Program-made: the position numbers and the translations under genes
Part shown: piece by piece, positions 1-9,449 of the stretch
How positions within the stretch are numbered: the stretch's first letter is position 1
How the letters are laid out: every line of letters starts with the position of its first letter
Assembly (NCBI RefSeq): GCF_048544455.1
Contig: NC_133532.1
Span: forward strand, 14,076,948-14,140,947
Source of the DNA: Silene latifolia
Lineage: Eukaryota > Streptophyta > Magnoliopsida > Caryophyllales > Caryophyllaceae
Direction: 5' to 3'
DNA: 64,000 bases
Notes under the pieces: generated by a model
The model's input: only the letters and a program-made list of their open reading frames with translations
Told to the model about the DNA's origin: nothing
The model's database searches: none

Positions 1-1069
1 AAAGACTACAACAAGCAGCTAAAGTATCTTACACAAAGTTGAATACAAGACAAACAAACTAACTAGAAAACAATAAAGCATAAAGTAATAAAAGTGGCTG
101 GTTGTTCTTGTTGTTTTTGGATGTGAGTAGGTGAGATCCTTTGCAGCACAAGGGCTCTAAGATCATAGAAGTGTCGTGGCTTGGGGAAGGTGCAACTTTA
201 AAGCAAAGGAAAGAAACAACAACCCAAAAGGAGGACCGCAAGAGGTCACTTTCAATGTTCAAAAATTGTTATTGCTCTTCATATGCAAAAAGTCTTCTTA
301 TTCTAAACAAGGCTTCTCTTCCTCCACTCCATGACATTATGACTCTTTGGGAATCATAGGATAACTTGGACGTTCTCTTTAGACAAGAAAAGTAGACTTA
401 CAATCCCTTGTTGCACAAAGGTACAAAACAACCTTATCAATCACATTTCAGGATTTAGCCCTATATTGTAGAAGCCATGACTCTTAGCTCCGATTGAGTG
501 AGGACGCCTTCCAGGTACCATATGAAATATAAAGGAGTTAGCTTTGCTCTCCAATTGGAATCACCCATATACGTGACCTAGAACACCACATGTTCAAATT
601 TGAGTGATAATAGGTCAATTCTGGACATTCACCATTCTTCCCCCGGAAAAGCAGTGAATTTGAAACCTCATATCTCCTAGTTGAGGTTGAGTTAAGATGC
701 CTAATATGATTCAAATCAAAGCTAATAAAGTTAACTTTCATATAAAAAAAAGATTCAACCTTAAACGTTGAGTAAAGCTTTAGTTATTGATCTTTTAGTG
801 CACATAGGTCTTGGGTTGTCCAGTAATGCGTAGTCTGTTTGCAACGGCCATAACGCAAGCTATGGACCTGATATGGTAGTGATTCAAAATCCATTGTTTA
901 GCTAAGATCCCAAGATTTCCAGTGACATAAGAATCACATGCTTTGCATGAGCACAACTTGAGATATAAAGCTGGGAAGTTAGGCCTGCTATAATGATATT
1001 TCTGAAAGCTATATAGAAGCTTGTTTTCTTCCATTGAAATGTACTCAAATGTGGATTGCTTCGTGGATT
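1..1069. other. Flanking DNA without a recognised gene
   Basis: No coding region is supported here. Short open frames occur on both strands but show no recognisable domain and no consistent splice structure. The sequence continues on the far side of the Gypsy insertion, at about 8.9 kb, once the 5-bp target duplication is removed, so this was one continuous stretch before the insertion. It may be an older decayed repeat; I could not assign a family. Confidence 0.5.
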
Positions 1070-1074
1070 GTTTT

Positions 1075-1694
1075 TGTTCCGGGTGTAATTCCAGAGCAAG
1101 TATAGTTACCACCCGTGGCTTGTTGAATGATGTCTTGAGTTGAATTCTCCCTTGGTCTTAATCGTTCCTCTCGGCCTCTCCTGCAACAATGAACAGGCGA
1201 GGGCTTGGCTTTGAGCCAAGCGTACCCACTCCGACGCCCAAGTCAGTAAACTTAGATGTATAAGTTGTATGCTAATTGGCTAGGAATATATTGTAGAGAG
1301 ATAAGGAAGATTATACCAGATGAATAGTGTATTTAGGTCAAGTTGTGTATTTCTGGATTGGATGGGGTCCTTTCCTCAATGAAGGTTGAGGAGTATTTAT
1401 AGACTTCACCTTTTGTCACGTAGTGGCCAAGTGGCCAAGTGGCTAGCAGGTGGAAAGACTGATCTACCCCTCGGCCGAGGGACCTATGGCTGGCCGGCGG
1501 CGCTGGTGACCCCCGCCGAGGGGTCTTGGATATGAGTACGCGGATATGTGTCGGTGGCAGGTTGTCATCCGGGACCAGTGTTGGCAGCCGATGGGCCGCA
1601 TCGGCTAGGCTATCTAAGTCGTTGACTTGCTGTGGACATCCTTGACCTTGCTCAATATGTTGACTTGGTCAGCGGTGCAGAATATGCCCCATCA
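1075..1694 (-). repeat. 3' LTR of the Tat-like element
   Basis: Direct repeat of 8275-8883. In element orientation it begins TGATGGGGCATATTC and ends GGAACA. A TATAAATA promoter motif lies on the minus strand at 1394-1401. Most of the sequence matches its partner closely; a GC-rich block of about 150 bp matches much less well. Confidence 0.92.
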
Positions 1695-2191
1695 ATTTGC
1701 CCCCAGCGTAGTCTATGCCGTGGTATGGGCTCCGATGTACGTCTGAGCGTATATTCTGCGCAAGTAGTTTGTAGAAAATTTTCTACATCGGCTTCTTCTG
1801 CGGCGGCTTCTTTTGCCTCTGCCTGGTCTTTCTTAGGCCGTACCATATCCCCCTCCACATGGATGTGTATTGGGCATCCGATGTGGATAAGAAAGGGATT
1901 TGGCCGAGACCGGGGGAGAGGCGGTTATTTTTGATTGCCCCGGCCCGCGGTGTATGCGGCTTGGTCGATCGTGTGGCGGCGGAGAGCGGATGCATGGGAA
2001 TTTGTTGAGGAAGGCGAATAGGCGGAGAGATTTGAATAGGCGTGTTGAAGACGTTTGGTCACTGTTGCGTTGATTGACACAATTGTTGCAACGATTGACA
2101 TCCGTGGTTGCATGTCCGACACACACCGCACGCCGATTGGTTGACGTTTCATGGGGCTGTTTCTTGATTGGTCCGCTTCATGGGCTTTTCC

Positions 2192-4980
2192 TATAAATAG
2201 GGTAATTGCTCGAAAAATTGGCCACCAATTTCATTCTCCAAAATTTCCTTCTCTCTAAACTTCCAAGGGTTTCTTTGTCTTCTAATTTTCAGAGTTGTTA
2301 CTCCGGCGAGCGTTTTCTTCAAGGTAAACAAACAAACTTTCCAATTTTTAATTTTGTAAGTTCATTGTAAACATGTCTTCTGCTAGGCAGGCCTAGTAAG
2401 CCGGGCCCTAGGTCTCCTTCTCCGAAGTCGATCCTCGGATTACGGAGGAATGGGAGGATGATTCCGATGTCGATGATGACGCGGACGATTTTGGTGATGA
2501 TCTTTGAGGAGGCTCGTCCCTAATACCGTGAGGCGATGCGTTATGGATCACGGCCTCGCTTTGTAAGGCACGCGTTGACCGAGTTTGGACCCATAAGTTG
2601 GCCAGCTCTTCCGGTGAGAAATTTTTCGAGGGCCACTTCTTCTTGGCGGGGATACAAGATTGTTATCCCCGAGGAGGGCCAGGCCGTCTGTTGCCCTCCA
2701 GGGCCATCGGGCGTATATATGCGACATTTGGAGTACGGGCTCCGGTTTCATTGAATGGTTATGTTGTGGCCATCCTTAAGGCCATGAACGTTGCCGTTGC
2801 CCAATTGCACCCGTTGGCTATGAGGACCATAATCGGGTTTGTCTGGCTTTGTCTCTTCAAGGGGAGGCCCCAACGGTGAACTTATTTCGCCGACTTCACT
2901 ACCTCCAGCCCGTCACTCTACGGCCGCGCCGGTGGTTCAGTGTGCACACGGAGAAGGGTTATGTCTCTGCTGACAAACTTTCCTCTTGCGCAATTTGGCT
3001 GGGGGTCGGTGGGTGTACGTTAAGGTCTTGGGATGACTATCCATTGCCCTGCTCTTTCAGCATCAAGTTAACTTGCGGTGTGAGACTAAGGCGGAGCATG
3101 ATAGATGGGTCTCCCGGAAGAAACTCAAAATGGATGCTGGCAGGGTTCTTCTTTCGGAGGACGAGAGGCCGGCAATGCGGCTTTTTGAGGTAGACAAGGG
3201 TGGGTGCCGAAAAGATGGATTCCTCCAACGCAGATCATTCTTCAGGATGAGCCGCTTTGCCATGTCGGCCTCATACCGGCCCTAGCGCAGGGTGAGTGGG
3301 GTCGGTGTGAGGCCCATCACCGTTCTCGTTGTGTCTTTGAACTTTGATTCATTTCTTCTACTTAACTCTTGCTTCGTTTCCTTCGCATGCCATTTTGGAC
3401 CGGACCTGTCGAGGATATCCTCCGGAGAATGGGATGAACAAAGATAAAACCGTTGCTAACTTACATCCCAAAGCTCTCCCCAATGACCGCAGGAGGTCGC
3501 CGACCGATCTCATAGAGAGGCGGGTGAAAAGCTTGAGTGCGGTGGAGACCCGGGCGAAGGTTGTTAGTAACGTGCCGCGCCATACGCGCAAAACGAAGTC
3601 CTCGGCGGTGGTGGCGTCGACACCAGCTCCGCCTTCCATCCCCTTGTTCGAAGGAGACGGTGGAGATCATTTGTATCTCCAACGGGGATGACTCCGACGA
3701 AGAGGAGGGCTCGCCCCTTGTCCGTAAAAGAAAACAGACGGCCTATACCGCGACCGTTGATTTCTGCTGGCGAGCGAGGAGACGCGTTCGGCCAAGAAGG
3801 CCAAGCACGGTATTGTTCTTTCGTGGCTTCAGATTTAGCGGTTCCTTAGGCGCGCCCTGTGTGAGCTCTTCGGCATGTCTGCGTATGTCGATACTTATGC
3901 TTGCTTTAAATTTTGTAGATCGGCGCGATCGTCCGCCGCTCTGTTGGGCGACAAGTGGAGGGGAGTTCGTGCGGGTGGTGATCAACACGTCACCGTGAAC
4001 TCTCCATCCCGAAGGTTCTCCTCCCCATCTGCAGGTAGGTGATCAAAATGTCACCACCTGTCCCTTCATCCCGAGAAGGTTTCCCTCTCCCGGCCTCTGG
4101 TGGCGATCAAAATGTCACCACTTGTTTCCTCATCCGGAAGGTTTCCTTCTCTCGGCTCATAGATGAAGGCACGGAGCTTATCAAGGAGCTGGCGAGGTGG
4201 AACGGTCTTACCGGTGCTCGTATCGTAGAGCAGGAGAAGGCCTTGGCTCAATCCGCTTTTGAGCTTAATGCCATTAAGAAGGTGGCCGTGAAGGCAAAGC
4301 AGGATCTTCTCAACGAGCGAGGCTCGGGGGGATCGAGAGGGCGCTCTTGGCCGAAAGAAAACTTAGGCAAGACGTTGAAAAGGAGGTCCTTCTTGAGAGA
4401 GCCAAGGCCGAGGGCGGCACCGAAGGCCGCTAAGCTCTTTGGGAAGTGTACACTTGTTCGAGGCACGCCGACCTCTACCTCCGGCGAGAGGAATGAATCC
4501 GGGGGACTGTTTAAGGCCCAGGGCGGAGGTGGTTCGGATCAGAGATGCCGTCATTAGGCAAAAGGAGAAGGACATTGAGATGCTCCAAACCGTCATGCTC
4601 CCTAACATGTGTCTTTGAATTAGGGATTTAGCCGAAGGAGCTGCTAGGGAAGTGATTGAGGAGCTCTTCCCTCTTGATGGTTCCTTTCCGTGGGACACTA
4701 TGACAAGTCGCTTGATGACAAGCTCGAAGCCAAGGAGAAAGCCGTGGCGGAGAAGGCTAAAGAGGCGGTGAGGCGAAGCGGAGAGGAGGAGGCGGCCGCC
4801 GAGAAGGCGCTCGGGCCGAGAAGGCTAAGGAGGCCCGGGAGGAAGCCAAGCGGGCAAAGGCTACCGAGAGGCCGCGAGGCTAAAGCCGAGGTGCTGAAGC
4901 CGAGGCCGCTAAGGGAGCCGTTGGGGTACCCATCGAAAGAAAGTGCCGCGCGCGGCGATGGCGAGCAACAACGGACATAG
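2192..4980 (+). pseudogene. Antisense ORF remnant of the Tat-like element (PF04195-like)
   Basis: This region is read on the plus strand, opposite to the element. Conceptual translation at about 2.65-2.87 kb shows blocks typical of the plant 'putative gypsy-type transposase' domain (PF04195), such as GVYMRHLEYGLRFH and NVAVAQLHP. Further downstream (about 4.2-4.95 kb) the translation is rich in E, A, K and R like a coiled coil. A TATAAATA box at 2192-2199 is followed by a pyrimidine-rich leader, so it may have had its own promoter inside the retroelement. In Grande and related Tat elements a comparable antisense gene is known (gene23 type); its function is not established. This copy is broken in several places and should not make a full protein. 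Confidence 0.6.
3965..4155. repeat. Three-unit tandem repeat inside the antisense ORF
   Basis: About three imperfect copies of a unit of roughly 65 bp. Each contains GTGATCAA(A/C)A(T/C)GTCACC followed by a segment resembling CATCCCGAAGGTT. The core is itself nearly palindromic (GGTGATC and GTCACC arms). It lies between the PF04195-like part and the coiled-coil-like part. Confidence 0.7.
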
Positions 4981-5339
4981 GGAGATAGCATCGTAACTTT
5001 TTTCTTTTGGCTCATCCTTGTAATTTCTTGTGATTCGTTGAATATATTTAATAAGAGTTCGTTTTTACTTCACTTCTTTTCCTTGTGCTAGTATTCGAGC
5101 TTTTTTGTCCTTTTAGCGTCTCCGTCTTTGTCGGGTTGTCTTCTTCCGTTATTAATTGAGTATCTCTTATGTTCCCGCCTCGGCTTGGCGAGGCGATCAG
5201 TGCGTGTCTCAATTGTGTTAACGCTTCAAGGCATCTTGATCGCTTGGCGAGTATCAACCGCTACTGGTTATAACCGTCGCAGTTGTCCGCTTCCTTAGGG
5301 TGCATGCCGCTCTTGTCGGTATGACAGTGTGAGCCGTCG

Positions 5340-5730
5340 TCCGCCGTGGCGTCTACTACTTGGAGTGAGCTGCGACGGTGCTGTTTCTTGAAGGAGACTC
5401 CGTGGCGTCTACTACTTGGAGAGGATCGACGGCGTCACACCTCTTGGGGTGGCTAGTGGCGTCTACTACTTGGAGTGGCTGCGACGGTGCTGTTTCTTGA
5501 AGGAGACTCCGTGGCGTCTACTACTTGGAGTGGCTGCGACGGCGTCACACCTCTTGGGGTGGCTGCGATAAAGTGGCGTCTACTACTTGGAGTGGCTGCG
5601 ACGGTGCACTGTTTCTTGAAGGAGACTGCCGCTCTTGTCGATATGACAGTGTGAGTCGGCGTCTGTTTTTGATGGAGACTGCCGCTCTTGTCGATATGAC
5701 AGTGTGAGTCGGCGTCTGTTTGTTCTCTAG
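5340..5730. repeat. Tandem repeat block of the Tat-like element
   Basis: Two interleaved repeat types. GTGGCGTCTACTACTTGGAG occurs about five times at spacings of roughly 55-63 bp (near 5347, 5402, 5458, 5513 and 5574). GCCGCTCTTGTCGATATGAC with its GTGTGAG follower occurs near 5310, 5627 and 5683, and a variant lies at about 7937. Tandem repeats in the untranslated region are a known trait of Tat-lineage elements. Confidence 0.82.
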
Positions 5731-5999
5731 CGACCGTGGGGAAAGCGATTTCTTCGACGAAAGGCTTGGGCAATTTTTATTCAGATGAAAACATGCGTCG
5801 GGGTGCCCACAATCGCATTTCGGACACCTCCGCCGCTACAAGAATTACATCCGAGATTCCCAGTGTTTTAATGGCTCATCAAGGGCTCACCTTCCCCCAT
5901 CGGCCGCTAGTTGCATCCATGGGGTCGCCCTCTGTTGTAAGGATGGACTTTTCCCCTTCTCGATTTTTTGCCACTTTGAGGATTGCATGTTGCATCCTC

Positions 6000-8070
6000 C
6001 GGGCGGCTATACGGACGTTGACCACCTCGTCATTCTCGTCTTTGGAGACGAGCTTATGCGCTTCCCCCGGTCCGAGACATACATCAGTGCCAGTGCCCGG
6101 ATGGACATCACTGCGTCAGCCTCGCTCAAGGTGACTCGGCCTAGGAGGGCGTTGTAGGCGGACGGGCCTTCAATAACCACGAACTCAGCTAGGAGATTTT
6201 TGGCCGCATTCCCTCGGCCGAACATCATCAGCACTGATTGACCCGAGCGGTACTAGGGCCCAGGAGAAGTCGCATGCGGTGGGTGGTGCGGAGGGCTTAA
6301 GTCTTTGACCTTGGACCTAGGCTAAGGAAGCACTCCTGAACATGATGTTCGTGTAGGCACCCGTGTCAATCGGGCATCTCTTGACCAGGTGGTTGGATAT
6401 GTCCAAATTGACTACCGGCTGGTCGCTATGAGGAGAGACGACTCCTCGCAGTCCTTCCTTCCAATAGTCATATCGGGGATGTTGGAAGCGGGGGGTTGTC
6501 TTTGAGCACGAAGTTGATGGCCTGGTATAGTTCGTTCAAGTGCGCTTGTACCCATGGGCGGACCCTCCGTTCTCATTACCCCCGATGACAACGTGGATCA
6601 CTCCTATCCGTTCGAAGACGGATTTCTATCTGAATCTGCCGGCATCGGTCTTTTGGCCTTTGGCGACGTACTTGCCGAGGCTCCCTTTCCGGATCAGCTC
6701 TTCAATGGCATTCTTGGATGTCGGCGGTCGTTGGTTAAATGGCGGTGTGTGGCCGTGGTACTCACAAAGATCTTGGCTCGTGTCACCGTCACTCTTCGGC
6801 TTGGGGGTCTCTCCCACCGGCCCTCGTTTTGCTCGGGCGAAGACTTATTGGTGACACAACGAGAGGGGTCTTATTATCATACCGCCTCGGTGGTACGTTC
6901 CGAACTCCACCGGCGCCCGCCGAGTCACATTTCTGGCAGATTTATCGACCGTGACCTATTATTCTCACGGCGTCATTCATCGGACCGTGACCCATTGTTG
7001 TCACGGCGTCTTTCATCCGGGTTTTCCTCCCGGCGCTCTTCTTTTACGAGTGCTCGGCCTCGCTGGGCCTACCCGAGGCCTTGTGGTAGTCCTCCACCTT
7101 AATGGCTTGGCCGGCCATCTTCTGGTGAGTCTAACCTTTGGCCGCCGCACTTGATGAGCTCATTTTTTAAGTCCCCTCTTGGGAGACCTTTCATCGCCGC
7201 GCGAAGGCGGCCGGCTCATTGTTCGGATCCCGAACCTCTTGAACCTTGGCGTCGAACCTCTTCACATAGCCGGAGAGTCTCGCCTCCCTCCGCTTGATAG
7301 TCGGGAGATCCGATGTTTCGACGGCCCTCCTCTTGTGCGGGAATCTTTGGGCCAAAAATCTTTCTCTCGGTCGCCATACCCGTATATCGATCCGTCGGGA
7401 GTCCTTTGTACCGACTTTGTGCCATCCCATGCAAGGTCGTTGGGAAGACACGGCACAGACCTCATCAGCCGTTCCCATACCGACATGTGGGACTCGAAAG
7501 CCTCCGCGTGGTCGGATGGGTCGCCTTCTCCTGAGTACGATATGGGTGGCAACTTCGACTTAGTTGGTACCGGGATTTCTAGGACGTAGTCGCCGAGGGG
7601 CTGCGACCACGTGTCGAACGGCACGCGGCGATCGGCTCCTCACGTCCCTAGTTCGGCTCCTCTCCTCGTGGCGAGAAGGGCTTCTTCCACGACTACGGTG
7701 AGTCGGGCTTCTTCTTCTCCGACTCGGTGAGTCGGACTTCTTTCATTCCTCCGGGCGAGGCCTCGTGGGCGCAGCTGCGGTGACGCTGTCCTCCCGCGAG
7801 CGCGGTTAGGACTTATGTCCACCACTTGCATTACAGGCTCTTAGGGCGTTTTTTGACGGGGCCAACTTCTTCTAGTGCTCTATCCAAGTCTCTTGGAGTC
7901 ACATTTCGGGCCCTGGTCTCTTGTGCGGGTTTCGCCGCTCTTGTCGGTGTGACGTGTGTGAGCGACGTACTACCAATGAGATCAGTTGCTTGATAATGCC
8001 ACGTCCACCACATGTCCCATGAGGGTGACTTGGTTGCGGGCGGCGCAAGATCTGGTGTTATTGGCATCCC
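6000..8070 (-). pseudogene. gag and protease remnants of the Tat-like element
   Basis: Minus-strand translation around 7.6-7.3 kb gives a gag-like stretch including LPPISYSGEGDPSDHAEAFE, which matches the start of the Retrotrans_gag family of plant Gypsy elements (typical form Y-x-G-x-x-DP-x-x-H). Around 6.2-6.0 kb the translation includes FVVIEGPSAYNALLGRVTL, matching the C-terminal part of the Gypsy aspartic protease region (typical form GPSAYNxILGRP). The two parts are separated by decayed sequence with several breaks. Low-complexity, GC-rich sequence lies between and after them. Confidence 0.7.
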
Positions 8071-8254
8071 GAACTCCGGTTGGATTACTCCGTAGGTGGA
8101 GGGCCGTGCATGACTCGAGAATTGTTGAAGGTATCATCCGGGTGGAGGGGCTCGTCGGTTACGAACACCTCTTCTTTGTTTCGACATCTTCTCGGCTTTT
8201 TTGGGTGGGTTTTGTTTTGTGTTTTTGAGGGATTTTATTAGCTTTTAGTATGCT

Positions 8255-8272
8255 TCCCCACAGACGGCGCCA
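8255..8272 (-). other. Primer-binding-site region of the Tat-like element
   Basis: TGGCGCCGTCTGTGGGGA read on the minus strand, two bases inside the 5' LTR. It fixes the element's orientation. Confidence 0.8.
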
Positions 8273-8274
8273 AT

Positions 8275-8883
8275 TGTTCCGGGTGTAATTCGAAAGCAAG
8301 TATAGTTACCACCGTGGCTTGTTGAATGATGTCTTGAGTTGAATTCTCCTTTGGTCTTAATCGTTCCTCTCGGCCTCTCCTGCAACAATGAACAGGCGGG
8401 GGCTTGGCTTTGAGCCAAGCGTACCCACTCCGACGCCAAGTCGATAAACTTAGATGTATAAGTTGTATGCTAATTGGCTAGGAATATATTGTAGAGAGAT
8501 AAGGAAGATTATACAAGATGAATAGTGTATTTAGGTCGAGTTGTGTATTTACGGATTGGATGGGGTCCTTTCCTCGATGAAGGTTGAGGAGTATTTATAG
8601 ACTTCGCTTTTGTCACGTAGTAGCAAGTGGCAAGTGGCTAGCGAGGTGGAAAGATCGATCTACCCCTCGTAGGGACCTATGGGTGGCCCGTGGCGTGGTG
8701 ACGCCGAGGGTCTTGGATATGAGTGCGCGGATATGTGTCCCATTTGGCGAGGTTGTCATCGGGACCAGGATGTGCAGTAGATGGGCGCATCGGCTAGGCT
8801 ATCTAAGTCGTTGACTTGCTGTGGACATCCTTGACCTTGATCAATATGTTGACTTGGTCAGCGGTGCAGAATATGCCCCATCA
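8275..8883 (-). repeat. 5' LTR of the Tat-like element
   Basis: Partner of 1075-1694. On the minus strand it holds a TATAAATA motif at 8592-8599, the expected promoter for the element's genomic transcript. Confidence 0.92.
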
Positions 8884-8888
8884 GTTTT

Positions 8889-9449
8889 CTTTGGAAATAC
8901 CATGATAAACCTATGCTTCAACTCCTGTTGCACTTCTTAACCAGAGTACGAGACCTGAGAATGCAGCAGTGTTAAAACTCATGAGAGAGAGCTTTACCAC
9001 CCTAATGATCTTACCCGGCTTGAATTCGGATTACACTGTATGGTCTACCACTCTACCCAAAAAAAAAAAAAGCAAGTGGAAGTCTTAATCGAGCATTCTC
9101 AACTAGACCTGACAAAATGCTCAATTGGGTCGAGCCGGGTTATTTCGGATTCAAGTCAACTTTATAAATTTTATTTTTTTTAGTTCAACGAAGCGCACAC
9201 TTAGTCTTATTATAATAGGGGGAGAGAGAATCAAACCTGAGACCTATTGTCCAGAATACCTCCGTCTTAACACATTTTCGGTTCTTTATGAAATTATTTG
9301 TGAATAATAATCAGCTTGCAATAATAAAGATTCGGGTCGTGTTATAATGAGTAAGCTAGCTTATTACTTCATCTATGAAGAACTCTACTTCATCCTGGAA
9401 ATCCTGATTCTAAACCCAGATAATTTGTCTTCTCTCTGTGACCATAACT
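8889..9449. other. Intergenic region upstream of the methyltransferase gene
   Basis: AT-rich, with an A12 run near 9061. It should contain the promoter of the plus-strand gene that starts at 9450, but no TATA box can be singled out with confidence. A short dispersed repeat-like stretch (about 9160-9290) is present. No gene is seen. Confidence 0.5.

Larger units (their letters stand above)
1070..8888 (-). mobile_element. Ty3/Gypsy Tat-like LTR retrotransposon, broken, non-autonomous
   Basis: A complete insertion bounded by two LTRs of about 610-620 bp that start TG and end CA. It is flanked by the direct repeat GTTTT (1070-1074 and 8884-8888), a 5-bp target duplication. Orientation is minus: the primer-binding-type motif TGGCGCCGTCTGTGGGGA lies just inside the high-coordinate LTR and a G-rich polypurine tract lies just inside the low-coordinate LTR. 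Parts in element order are 5' LTR, gag remnant (about 8.1-7.2 kb), protease-like remnant (about 6.2-6.0 kb), a tandem-repeat block (about 5.7-5.3 kb), an antisense ORF remnant (about 5.0-2.2 kb, plus strand), and 3' LTR. No reverse transcriptase, RNase H or integrase is recognisable, so it looks non-autonomous. An antisense ORF and tandem repeats before the 3' LTR are known of the Tat/Grande/Ogre lineage. The coding parts carry many breaks. The LTRs differ visibly, so the insertion is not very recent. Confidence 0.88.

Noticed and set aside
3537-3998. 153-codon plus-strand frame
   Set aside because: Lies in the decayed antisense region of the Tat-like element, Arg-rich because of high GC, with no family match.
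5340-5730. Regularly spaced repeats resembling a CRISPR array
   Set aside because: Eukaryotic retroelement context, repeat units that drift and overlap, spacers that are themselves related, and no cas genes.
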